DNA of 17,422 nucleotides, taken from positions 1 through 17,422 of the forward strand of contig CAKTGD010000014.1 in the NCBI GenBank assembly GCA_934561335.1, given 5' to 3'. The notes below the pieces were generated by a model. That model ran no database searches. It saw nothing but the letters and a program-made list of their open reading frames with translations, and was not told the origin of the DNA. A program made the translations under genes and the position numbers. The DNA comes from an uncultured Oscillospiraceae bacterium (GTDB lineage: Bacteria; Bacillota_A; Clostridia; Oscillospirales; Oscillospiraceae). This document shows, one piece after another, positions 7,539 to 13,933 of this stretch. Positions within the stretch are counted from its first letter, which is position 1; every line of letters begins with the position of its first letter.

Positions 7539-8726
7539 TCAAAGCATAAAGGGGCGTGCCCCGGAGAGCAGCTCCTTCCACACGGGGGACATGCCCCGCA
7601 GGTACGCAACGATCTGAGGAATGACCTGAAGCATGTAGTCCACCTCTTCCTGCGTATTCCACTCGCACAGGCTCAGACGCACAGAGCCGTGCGCCACCTC
7701 GTGGGGACGGCCGATGGCCAGCAGCACATGGCTGGGGTCCAGCGAGCCGCTGGTGCAGGCGCTGCCGGAGCTGGCGCAGATGCCCTTGGCATCCAGCAGC
7801 AGGAGGAGGCTTTCCCCCTCAATGCCCTCGAAGCAGAAATTTACGTTGCCGGGCAGACGATGTACCAGATCGCCGTTGACGGCGGAGTGGGGGATCCCGG
7901 CAAGCCCCTCGATCAGCTTGTCCCGCAGGGCGGAGACCTTGGCGGCGTTTTCGTCGATATGCTCGCAGGCTTCCTGTAAGGCGGTGGCCATAGACACGAT
8001 GCCGGGGATATTCTCGGTGCCGGCCCGCTTGCCCCGTTCCTGAGCGCCGCCCTCGATGATGTTGGTCAGGGGGATGCCCTGACGGGCGTACAGCAGGCCC
8101 ACACCCTTGGGACCGTGGAACTTGTGGGCGGACAGGGACAGCATGTCGATGTTCTGGGCCTTTACGTCAATGTGGAGGTGGCCTGCCGCCTGCACCGCGT
8201 CGGTGTGGAACAGCACGCCCTTTTCCCTGCACACGCCGCCGATCTCCGGAATGGGCAGGATGGAGCCAATCTCGTTGTTGGCGTACATGACGGTTACAAG
8301 ACAGGTATCCTCCCGAATGGCGTCAGATACCTGCGCTGCGGTGACGGTGCCGGTGGGCCCTACGTCCAGCAGCTGCACCTCAAAGCCCTCTTTTTCCAGC
8401 TTTTTCAGTGTGTGCAGCACCGCATGATGCTCGAAAGCAGTGGAAATGATGTGCTGCTTGCCCTTCCGCTGGCCGATGCGGGCGGCGGAGATGATGGCCT
8501 GATTATCGGCCTCACTGCCGCCGGAGGTGAAGGTGATCTCTCTGGGTTGGCAGCCCAGACAGGCCGCCACCGTTTCCCGCGCCTTTTGCAGCGCCTCGGC
8601 CGCCTGCTGGCCGACGGTGTGGAGGCTGGAGGGGTTTCCAAAATAGGTTTCCATATAGGGCAGCATCGCGTTGATGGCCGTGCGGCTCATTTTCGTGGTG
8701 GCCGCGTTATCTGCATAGATCTGCAT
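7539..8726 (-). CDS. nifS: Cysteine desulfurase NifS
   Basis: The 395-residue PLP enzyme of the class V aminotransferase fold starts MQIYADNAATTK. The PLP lysine is Lys202 in SLSAHKFHGPKG. His101 (FEHHAVL), Asp175 and Gln179 (HTDAVQAAG) are the expected cofactor contacts. The sulphur-carrying Cys324 lies in SSGSACTSGSLDPSHVL, the pattern of the IscS/NifS group with a flexible loop. It converts cysteine to alanine and a protein persulfide that feeds NifU, encoded immediately downstream. CCTCCT at 8733-8738 (AGGAGG on this strand) supports the start. In many Clostridia an Rrf2-family regulator gene heads this operon; none is present here, but a strong operator-like inverted repeat lies in its promoter. 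Confidence 0.96.
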   Translation of the reverse strand: MQIYADNAATTKMSRTAINAMLPYMETYFGNPSSLHTVGQQAAEALQKARETVAACLGCQPREITFTSGGSEADNQAIISAARIGQRKGKQHIISTAFEHHAVLHTLKKLEKEGFEVQLLDVGPTGTVTAAQVSDAIREDTCLVTVMYANNEIGSILPIPEIGGVCREKGVLFHTDAVQAAGHLHIDVKAQNIDMLSLSAHKFHGPKGVGLLYARQGIPLTNIIEGGAQERGKRAGTENIPGIVSMATALQEACEHIDENAAKVSALRDKLIEGLAGIPHSAVNGDLVHRLPGNVNFCFEGIEGESLLLLLDAKGICASSGSACTSGSLDPSHVLLAIGRPHEVAHGSVRLSLCEWNTQEEVDYMLQVIPQIVAYLRGMSPVWKELLSGARPFML

Positions 8727-8796
8727 GGCGTTCCTCCTGAATGAATATCATTTGCCGGATGGGATTATATACCCACCAGCTTTGTAGGTTGACTTC

Positions 8797-8834
8797 ATGA
8801 TAGCACGAATTACCCATTGTGTCAATAGGTAATT
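8797..8834 (-). promoter_or_regulatory. nifS-nifU promoter with a 27-bp operator-like inverted repeat
   Basis: On the minus strand, TTGACA (8820-8825) and TATCAT (8797-8802) are 17 bases apart, a near-consensus SigA promoter. The segment 8808-8834 is an inverted repeat with arms AATTACC(C/T)ATTG around a central TGT, 11 of 12 arm positions pairing. It is centred on the -35 box, a position where bound repressor would block RNA polymerase. An Rrf2-family (IscR-like) repressor sensing Fe-S status is the natural guess; this is inference. Confidence 0.75.
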
Positions 8835-8842
8835 TGCCGCGT

Positions 8843-8879
8843 AAAAACAGCGCCCGAAAGCACGTGGCTTCGGGTGCTG
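8843..8879 (-). terminator. Terminator of the XRE-regulator operon
   Basis: On the minus strand, arms CAGC-A-CCCGAA and TTCGGG-C-GCTG (8848-8858 with 8869-8879, one mismatch) are followed by TTTTT (8843-8847). It lies about 60 bases past the stop at 8940, between the regulator gene and the nifS promoter. Confidence 0.75.
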
Positions 8880-8939
8880 GTGAGAGCTGATATTTTGCGC
8901 AAGGAGGGGGCTTCTGCGTTTTGTTGGCTTGCGCTGCTG

Positions 8940-9653
8940 TCAACGCGCTTCTTCCGTCACGCGCAGGAGCATGACCACGGTTTTACCACGGAAGAATGCC
9001 TGCACCATCGGATACTGCACCGCGCCGGCATCATCGTCCCGCTGGTTGTAGACCGCCATACCAGACGCCGTAACATGCAGCGCCACTGTATGCAGACCTC
9101 GGCCCTCCTTTAAAAGTGACATGGCGGTATAGCTGCACAGGTATACGCCGGGTGTAAGCGCGCCCTTTTTGCAGGGCAGGCAAGCAACGCCGTGGGCGGC
9201 AAAATACTCCGGCAGGCGGCGGGGATCCGTGCCCAACGCGCCGCCCAGCAGCGTTAGACCGTTTTCCTCGAATTCACCGATCACCTCCGAGAGCGGCTGT
9301 CCCTGTCCCAGCAGGCACATGGCGTTATAGGCGGCAATGACCTCGCCGCCGTTATAATGCAGCGGATAGCCGCCGTAGGTCATGTCGGACAGCGCCGGGT
9401 CGCCCTGAGCGATGATGGGGAAACATGCCTCGAGGGAGGCAGGACGTGAATGCCACGGGCGCTCCTCCAGAAGGAACACCGCTTCTACCGGCACGGAAAA
9501 GCACCGGGCAATCCGCAGCGCCACCTCCAGCGACGGCACGGAGCGCCCCTTTTCGATGGCAATAATGGATTGGCGGGAGACCCCGGCGGCCCGGGCCAGT
9601 TCATCCTGCCGCATATTCTGCTCCCGCCGCAAAAGGGCCACGCGGTTCTGCAT
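8940..9653 (-). CDS. XRE-family regulator fused to a C39-like pseudo-peptidase domain
   Basis: The product has 237 residues from the ATG at 9653, which has GGAG 8 bases upstream. A GTG at 9662 that overlaps the preceding stop is an alternative start without a ribosome binding site. Residues 1-60 are an XRE helix-turn-helix (MRQDELARAAGVSRQSI, IEKGRSVPSLEVALRIA). Residues about 95-232 resemble the papain-like C39 domain of the gene at 10310-10852. GGEVIAAYNA aligns with GCGFIAVYNA there, GGALGTDP with RGIMGTTV, LHTVAL with RHYVLV, and VYNQ with FPNS. The catalytic Cys position is Gly (residue 103), while the His (188) and Asn (203) positions are kept. So the domain probably binds a peptide or other ligand rather than cutting it. 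The overlap of 3' and 5' ends with 9659-10237 indicates translational coupling. Autoregulation through the palindrome at 10248-10277 is likely but inferred. Confidence 0.85.
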   Translation of the reverse strand: MQNRVALLRREQNMRQDELARAAGVSRQSIIAIEKGRSVPSLEVALRIARCFSVPVEAVFLLEERPWHSRPASLEACFPIIAQGDPALSDMTYGGYPLHYNGGEVIAAYNAMCLLGQGQPLSEVIGEFEENGLTLLGGALGTDPRRLPEYFAAHGVACLPCKKGALTPGVYLCSYTAMSLLKEGRGLHTVALHVTASGMAVYNQRDDDAGAVQYPMVQAFFRGKTVVMLLRVTEEAR

Positions 9654-9658
9654 CCCAC

Positions 9659-10237
9659 TCACTCCGTTTCGTAATCGAAATCCACCGGCTTACCGGTCTG
9701 ACGGTAGTAGAGCCGCCCGTCCTCGGCATAATAGGTCTTGTTCCGCTCGTCGCAGGTAATGACCCACCGCTGCCGCAGGCGGTAGCTCTCATCGCCGCCG
9801 CAATACCACACGGCATCGGGCACGCCCATATTCGCTATATGGGAAACATAGCGCCCCAGATGCAGGTGTACCGTCAGCGTAACGGGTGTGGCATTTTCCG
9901 GCGGCTCCAAATGGTATTGCTTCGCACTCCGGAAAGTCTGCGGCAGCGCCAGACCCCAGCCGTAGGGCAGCTTTTTGAAGGCGGTACCGTAGATAAGCCC
10001 GCCCAGAGACGTGACCTTTGCGCCGTTTACCCGGTCGGGTATGACGTATTCCACCGTGTCGCCTGCGCCGTCCCATGTGTATCTGCCGGCAAAGGCGTAC
10101 AGCCGGTCGGCGCGGAGATAGAAGGTAACGCCGTCTTGCGCCACGGCGGCGCTTTCGTGATAGTCACGCCCCGCCATAAGCCATGCCAGCGCTAATATAA
10201 GCGCCGCGGCCATCGCCCATTTCATCCAGCGTTTCAT
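9659..10237 (-). CDS. Membrane-anchored hypothetical protein with a BspA-like segment
   Basis: The product has 192 residues. The start at 10237 has AGGAGG 6 bases upstream; a further upstream frame would read through the palindrome. A basic N-terminus (MKRWMKW) and one hydrophobic stretch (about 7-22, no Cys lipobox) predict a single membrane anchor or uncleaved signal with the rest outside. Residues about 45-75 (RYTWDGAGDTVEYVIPDRVNGAKVTSLGG) resemble the start of BspA-type leucine-rich repeats found on clostridial surface proteins, but only about one unit is visible. The rest is rich in aromatic residues and is not recognised. Its stop region overlaps the start region of the XRE regulator, so the two form one operon. 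A sensor or surface protein controlled with its regulator is a reasonable guess, but no function can be assigned. Confidence 0.8.
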   Translation of the reverse strand: MKRWMKWAMAAALILALAWLMAGRDYHESAAVAQDGVTFYLRADRLYAFAGRYTWDGAGDTVEYVIPDRVNGAKVTSLGGLIYGTAFKKLPYGWGLALPQTFRSAKQYHLEPPENATPVTLTVHLHLGRYVSHIANMGVPDAVWYCGGDESYRLRQRWVITCDERNKTYYAEDGRLYYRQTGKPVDFDYETE

Positions 10238-10247
10238 AAAGCACCTC

Positions 10248-10302
10248 CTATAAAGTAAAGTATACTTTACTTTATAGTGCCACGAAACCGCCAAAAAGTC
10301 AA
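10248..10302 (-). promoter_or_regulatory. Promoter region with a perfect 30-bp palindrome
   Basis: Bases 10248-10277 form a perfect palindrome with half-site CTATAAAGTAAAGTA. On the minus strand it is preceded by TTGACT (10297-10302). It contains TATAAA (10271-10276, 20 bases from that -35) and a central TATACT, so it overlaps every plausible -10. Its far edge overlaps the last two bases of the AGGAGG ribosome binding site (10244-10249). This is a strong operator candidate for the XRE protein encoded two genes down. In RNA it would also form a hairpin next to the ribosome binding site. Confidence 0.75.
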
Positions 10303-10309
10303 GCGTATT

Positions 10310-10852
10310 TTACATTTTGCGCCAGCGCCGCTGCTTCTTTTGCACCCGTGCGTCCACCGTCACGGTGAACATAATGGGCAGGTCAATATGCAGCGGCGTC
10401 AGACGCAGGTGCTTGACATATTTATTATAAAAATCCGGAAAGTCCATGGGGCCCGGCGCGGCGGAGTTGGGGAAGGCATAGCGGCCGCCCTCGCACCGGC
10501 GCACCAGCACATAGTGGCGGGAGCGCCCGGTGTGATACCACAGGATCCCGGCCTTGGCGTCTTTCAGATTCCGGTACCGCAGGCCGGTGACCTTCATGCC
10601 GAAGCGATAGACGCCCCGGCAGACGTGACCGACGGTGGTGCCCATAATGCCCCGCAGAAACACCCGGTCATGGAAAAACTGCCAGACCTCCGTTTCCGTC
10701 ACCGGTTGGGCAAGAGCTCGGGCGGCATTATACACCGCGATGAAGCCGCAGCCTTTTTCCGCCGCTGTGCGGCAGCCATAGGGAATATCGGTCATCAGAC
10801 TCTGGCGGATCAGGCAGCCGTTCTCATCACGGCAGCGGGCGGGAATATCCAT
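10310..10852 (-). CDS. Small C39-like cysteine peptidase
   Basis: The 180-residue product has no signal peptide or membrane segment, so it should be cytosolic. The papain-like pattern is visible: Cys35 in EKGCGFIAVYNA, His113 in SRHYVLVRR and Asn129 in AFPNS, spaced as in C39/papain-fold peptidases. Unlike bacteriocin-processing C39 domains it is not fused to an ABC transporter. The substrate is unknown. The start at 10852 is chosen because AAGGAGG lies 8 bases upstream; in-frame ATGs further up fall inside the promoter. It is the intact paralogue of the domain fused to the XRE regulator two genes downstream. No terminator separates it from the next gene, so readthrough is possible. Confidence 0.78.
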   Translation of the reverse strand: MDIPARCRDENGCLIRQSLMTDIPYGCRTAAEKGCGFIAVYNAARALAQPVTETEVWQFFHDRVFLRGIMGTTVGHVCRGVYRFGMKVTGLRYRNLKDAKAGILWYHTGRSRHYVLVRRCEGGRYAFPNSAAPGPMDFPDFYNKYVKHLRLTPLHIDLPIMFTVTVDARVQKKQRRWRKM

Positions 10853-10874
10853 GGCGGATGCCTCCTTTTTGCCT

Positions 10875-10903
10875 ATCATATCACCTTCACGGTGAAAGGG
10901 CAA
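10875..10903 (-). promoter_or_regulatory. Promoter of the C39-like peptidase gene
   Basis: Minus-strand TTGCCC (10898-10903) and TATGAT (10875-10880) have a 17-base spacer. The spacer holds an 11-bp palindrome TTCAC-C-GTGAA (10886-10896), a possible operator. Confidence 0.6.
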
Positions 10904-10932
10904 TTGCGATTTCCCGGGGCATATGGTAAAAT
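10904..10932 (+). promoter_or_regulatory. Promoter of the macro-NADAR gene
   Basis: TTGCGA (10904-10909) and TAAAAT (10927-10932) are separated by 17 bases. Its -35 abuts the -35 of the divergent peptidase promoter with no bases between, so only one of the two can probably be occupied at a time. Confidence 0.65.
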
Positions 10933-10955
10933 GGGCAAAAATAAGGAGGTGCAAC

Positions 10956-11825
10956 ATGAAGCTTTCCTTTTTTCTGGGCAGCGCCGATCAGGCCGGCTGC
11001 GCCTGTTACGCAGACACCGCGCAAGGAGGCGGCGGTATTCCGGCCACGGTGCCGCGCTATGAGGGCTGTCCCCACGAGACGGCAGTGCTGAGCCGGTGCT
11101 ACCATAGGGTTTTGGACGCGGCGCTGAGCGGCGGCTTTGACAGCGTGGCCATTCCCACGCTGGGCGCGGAGGGCGGCTGGCCGCCGCAGTTTGCCGTTCC
11201 GGCGGCGTTGGTGGCGGTGGAGCGCTGGCGCAGGGCACACCCGGAGACTGCGCCGGATGTGACGCTGTGCGCACCGGACCGGCGCACCTACGATCTATAC
11301 GAGGAATTCGCCGTTACGGAGGGGGACGCTCCGATCGCCGGAAACGTGGTGGGTTTTTTCCATGAATACGGCCCTAACGGTTGGTTCAGCAACTGGTATC
11401 CGGCGGTGTTTACCGTGGACGGCGTCACCTACCTTAACGCTGAGCAGTATCTTATGCGGCACAAGGCTCTGTGCTGCGGCGACGAGGCCACTGCCGCCAA
11501 GGTGATGGAAAACCCCGATCCCAAAACGGTGAAGCTGTTGGGCCGGTCCATTACCCCCTATGACGAGGCAAAATGGGCGGCGGTACGGCAGGAGGTCATC
11601 TACCGTGGGCTGCTGGCCAAGTTCGGCCAGAACAGCGGCCTGAAGCATCAGCTGCTGGCCACGGGAGACGCCTTGATCGCCGAATGCTCTCCCAACGACC
11701 GTATCTGGGGCATCGGCCTTGCGCTGGACGATCCCCGCCATCAGGATACGGCCCAGTGGCAGGGAGAGAGTATTTTGGGAAAAGCCCTTATGCGGGTGCG
11801 GGACACCCTGCGGAGCGGAGAATGA
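10956..11825 (+). CDS. Macro domain-NADAR domain fusion protein
   Basis: The product has 289 residues, with AAGGAGG 6 bases before the ATG. Residues 1 to about 118 resemble the second half of a macro domain: GGGG (24-27), then LSRCYHRVLDAAL, SVAIPTLGAEGGWP and VTLCAPDRRTYDLYEE. The first half with the usual Asn-Ala-Ala-Asn ADP-ribose-binding loop is missing or collapsed. Residues about 132-286 are a NADAR (YbiA/DUF1768) domain: WFSNWYPAVF, LNAEQYLMRHKAL with Glu163, DRIWGIG (248-254), and GESILGKALMRVRD near the end, where Ser replaces the usual Asn of the G-x-N-x-LG motif. NADAR enzymes cleave N-glycosidic bonds of ADP-ribose or riboflavin intermediates, and some remove ADP-ribose from guanine in DNA as antitoxins. 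The role here is inferred to be ADP-ribose-related housekeeping or defence. No DarT-like toxin gene is adjacent. Confidence 0.85.
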   Translation: MKLSFFLGSADQAGCACYADTAQGGGGIPATVPRYEGCPHETAVLSRCYHRVLDAALSGGFDSVAIPTLGAEGGWPPQFAVPAALVAVERWRRAHPETAPDVTLCAPDRRTYDLYEEFAVTEGDAPIAGNVVGFFHEYGPNGWFSNWYPAVFTVDGVTYLNAEQYLMRHKALCCGDEATAAKVMENPDPKTVKLLGRSITPYDEAKWAAVRQEVIYRGLLAKFGQNSGLKHQLLATGDALIAECSPNDRIWGIGLALDDPRHQDTAQWQGESILGKALMRVRDTLRSGE

Positions 11826-11832
11826 GGACATG

Positions 11833-11864
11833 AAAAATCCCGCGGCAAGTGCCGCGGGATTTTT
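11833..11864. terminator. Bidirectional terminator after the macro-NADAR gene
   Basis: A perfect 14-bp stem AAAAATCCCGCGGC (11833-11846) / GCCGCGGGATTTTT (11851-11864) with an AAGT loop. It has T-rich ends on both strands, so it can stop both the macro-NADAR transcript and the converging DIP1984 transcript. Confidence 0.88.
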
Positions 11865-11965
11865 ATGATATTGTCCCCTGTCCCACCCTGCCGGGAAAAT
11901 CGACGCCGTGGTGGTAACGATGCATTGTTTTTTTGCGCGTGTGCGGTATGCGGCGCGTGCGTCAT

Positions 11966-12033
11966 GCAGTGGGGAATCGAACCCCGGAGCTGCGCTCGCT
12001 CCATCCATACTGCGAGGACTCATTCTCAGCCTC
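11966..12033 (-). ncRNA. Possible tRNA-like structured element in the convergent intergenic region
   Basis: On the minus strand the sequence folds into a closed three-way junction. P1 is GCAGT (12009-12013) / ACTGC (11966-11970). P2 is GGAGC/GCTCC (11998-12002 with 11986-11990) with a 7-base loop. P3 is GGGG/CCCC (11982-11985 with 11971-11974) around the T-loop-like TTCGATT. P1-P3 and P3-P2 join with no unpaired bases. A fourth hairpin GAGGCT/AG-T-CCTC lies just 5' (about 12014-12033). The P3 arm matches the T-arm of tRNA, but no 7-bp acceptor, D arm or anticodon arm can be built, so this is not a tRNA. It may be a tRNA-derived remnant or a regulatory RNA. The rest of the gap 11865-12073 shows no gene. 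Confidence 0.35.
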
Positions 12034-12073
12034 AGAGATGGCGTCCGCCTTGTCCCGGTTACAACAAATATTG

Positions 12074-12529
12074 CTATTGCAGCTCAGTGGTCCAGTTCAA
12101 GCTCTGAATGGTCTCCTCCAGCTGCCGCAGGTCGCGGGACATGTCGTCTACCTGCTTTTGCATCTGGGAGACCTTCACGGTGCTGACGATGCGGATCTCA
12201 GTCCGCAGCCCCCGGGGCACCACGTCGCTGGCATTCTGCAAGAATTCCCGGTAGATGCCCAGCTTCATTTTCAGGCAGTCCCGCCGGGCCAGCAGCACCG
12301 TCAGGCTCTCGCCCGTTTCGCAGCGGGCGGCGGTATTGGTCAGGTTGATGCGGCCGATCAGCGCCTCCAGCTGGGCGCTTGCGCTCTCCAGCTCGGCGAG
12401 CAACTCCTTCGGCTCTTCGGCAGGCTGTTCACCCTCCTGCACCTTGGCATTGTTCATCAGCCGGGAGCCCAGCTGAGCGATACGGCGCTGCAAGTCGGCC
12501 CGCTGGGCCAGTGCGTTGGCAAGTTTCAT
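12074..12529 (-). CDS. DIP1984 family protein
   Basis: The 151-residue, mostly helical protein begins MKLANALAQRADLQRRIAQL and carries the family hallmarks NAKVQEGEQPAEEP, LIGRINLTNTAA, SLTVLLARRDCLKMKL and the terminal IQSLNWTTEL. The family (also called septicolysin-like/DIP1984) is widespread but without a defined biochemical role. Heptad-like spacing of Leu/Ile suggests coiled coils at 1-25, 40-65 and 120-145. The ATG at 12529 is 5 bases after the ilvA stop, and its AAGGAG ribosome binding site is inside the last codons of ilvA, so translation is coupled. There is no signal peptide, so a cytosolic location is expected. Confidence 0.9.
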   Translation of the reverse strand: MKLANALAQRADLQRRIAQLGSRLMNNAKVQEGEQPAEEPKELLAELESASAQLEALIGRINLTNTAARCETGESLTVLLARRDCLKMKLGIYREFLQNASDVVPRGLRTEIRIVSTVKVSQMQKQVDDMSRDLRQLEETIQSLNWTTELQ

Positions 12530-12534
12530 ATGCT

Positions 12535-13731
12535 TTACTCCTTAATGGTATAGCCCTGTTCCGTCAGATAGCTGTACAGCTGCCGGATATGGGCGTGGTT
12601 GCGGGTCTCTACCACCACGCGGACGCGGCAGGAGCCGACATCCACCTTCATGCTGCTGCGCTCGTGGTATACCTCCAGCACATTGACCCCCTCGTGAGAC
12701 AGGGCGGCCAGATAGGTGGCCAGCGAATTGGGCTGGTCGGGCAGCACGGTGGAAAAGCTGACAACGCGGCCCTCGGCAGTCAGGCCGTGCTTGATGATGC
12801 GCTCCAGCATGGTCACGTCCACATTGCCGCCGGACAGCAGCGCGCAGACATTCTTACCCGCCACGTCGATCTTGCCGGCCATGACCGCTGCCACGCTGAC
12901 GGCACCGGCTCCCTCGGTAAGGAGCTTCTGCTTTTCCAGAATGGTCAGGATCGCGGCGGCAATTTCACGTTCACTGACGGTAACGACCTTGTCCACATAC
13001 TTCCGGCACATGTCGAAGGTCAGCGTTCCTGCGGTTTTGACCTGAATCCCGTCGGCCATGGTGCCCACCCGCGGCAGGGTAACGATCTTATCCTGACGCA
13101 GCGCCTCGTACATGCTGGCGGCACCCTCGGCCTGTACGCCGATGACCTGACAGGAGGGCTTCAGCTCCTTGACGGCCTTGGCCACGCCGGAGATCAGACC
13201 GCCGCCGCCGATGGCGGTGACGATAACATCCACGTCCGGCAGCTGACTGAGAATCTCCAGACCGATGGTGCCTTGACCTGCCATAATGTTGTAATCATCA
13301 AAGGGATGAATGAAGGTATAGCCCTTTTCATCCCGCAGGCGGATGGCCTCGGCATAGGCATCGTCGTAGACGCCGGGTACCAGCACCACCTCGGCGCCGT
13401 AGCTGCGGGTGGCTTCGATCTTGGAGAGGGGAGCGCCCTGAGGAATGCAGATTACTGCATGGATCCCCATATCCCGGGCGGCATAGGCCACGCCCTGTGC
13501 ATGGTTGCCGGCGGAACAGGCGATTACGCCGCGGGCCTTTTCCTCATCGGAGAGGGTGGAGATCTTGTAATAGGCGCCGCGCAGCTTGAATGCGCCGGTT
13601 TTTTGCAGGCAGTCGGCCTTCAGGTACAAACGACAGTTCTGGGTGATACCGGTGCTGGGGATGACCGGCGTCTGATTGATCACGCCGGACAGGACGCGCT
13701 GTGCGTCGTGCAGCATTGCCATGGTCAGCAT
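12535..13731 (-). CDS. ilvA: Threonine ammonia-lyase (threonine dehydratase) with a C-terminal ACT domain
   Basis: The 398-residue fold-type II PLP enzyme carries the PLP lysine Lys49 in KTGAFKLRGA, the substrate loop SAGNHAQG (73-80), and the phosphate-binding glycine loop GGGGLISG (175-182). It deaminates threonine to 2-oxobutyrate, the first step toward isoleucine or toward propionate in catabolism. Residues about 325-398 form one ACT domain (VSFSTVLPDQPNSLATYLAAL, VRVVVETRNHAHIRQL). Single-ACT enzymes of about 400 residues are the short clostridial/catabolic type, while classic biosynthetic IlvA is longer, with a double regulatory domain. The start at 13731 has AAGGAGG 7 bases upstream. 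It heads a two-gene unit with the DIP1984 gene; no other isoleucine genes are nearby. Confidence 0.95.
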   Translation of the reverse strand: MLTMAMLHDAQRVLSGVINQTPVIPSTGITQNCRLYLKADCLQKTGAFKLRGAYYKISTLSDEEKARGVIACSAGNHAQGVAYAARDMGIHAVICIPQGAPLSKIEATRSYGAEVVLVPGVYDDAYAEAIRLRDEKGYTFIHPFDDYNIMAGQGTIGLEILSQLPDVDVIVTAIGGGGLISGVAKAVKELKPSCQVIGVQAEGAASMYEALRQDKIVTLPRVGTMADGIQVKTAGTLTFDMCRKYVDKVVTVSEREIAAAILTILEKQKLLTEGAGAVSVAAVMAGKIDVAGKNVCALLSGGNVDVTMLERIIKHGLTAEGRVVSFSTVLPDQPNSLATYLAALSHEGVNVLEVYHERSSMKVDVGSCRVRVVVETRNHAHIRQLYSYLTEQGYTIKE

Positions 13732-13792
13732 AGTGGTTCCTCCTTCACGATTGTACGCGAGCTATAAACATCGTTTGATTTTCTGTAATTAA

Positions 13793-13821
13793 ATAGTAGC
13801 ATAGCCGCGGTGGGATTGCAA
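13793..13821 (-). promoter_or_regulatory. Promoter of ilvA
   Basis: Minus-strand TTGCAA (13816-13821) and TACTAT (13793-13798) are 17 bases apart, with TGC before the -10 giving an extended element. The leader is about 55 bases; no T-box or other riboswitch is visible in it. Confidence 0.55.
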
Positions 13822-13838
13822 TCACGTTTTCACGCAAT

Positions 13839-13867
13839 TTGACAAATCGGAAAGATATGTCTATAAT
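13839..13867 (+). promoter_or_regulatory. Consensus SigA promoter of the E2-like/ligase operon
   Basis: TTGACA (13839-13844), a 17-base spacer and TATAAT (13862-13867) match the consensus exactly, which predicts strong constitutive transcription. The AAGGAG ribosome binding site (13918-13923) and ATG (13934) follow an AT-rich leader of about 60 bases. Confidence 0.9.
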
Positions 13868-13933
13868 GTTATACTGGTTTTATGTTTTCTTGCACGGGTT
13901 AATTCTACTTTTTAAAGAAGGAGTTATACACAT

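Noticed and set aside
8764..8769. A second -10 (TATAAT on the minus strand) closer to nifS
   Set aside because: The hexamer 17 bases upstream matches the -35 consensus poorly; the promoter with TTGACA and TATCAT is far better.
11295..12023. Minus-strand open frame crossing the macro-NADAR end and the intergenic region
   Set aside because: It runs through a strong bidirectional terminator and the tRNA-like element and lies antisense to a recognisable domain.
11966..12040. A tRNA gene on the minus strand, suggested by GGGGTTCGATTCCCC
   Set aside because: No 7-bp acceptor stem, D arm or anticodon arm can be formed around the T-arm; kept only as a tRNA-like element.
12379..13767. Plus-strand open frame of about 460 codons opposite ilvA
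   Set aside because: Antisense shadow of threonine ammonia-lyase without its own ribosome binding site or motifs.
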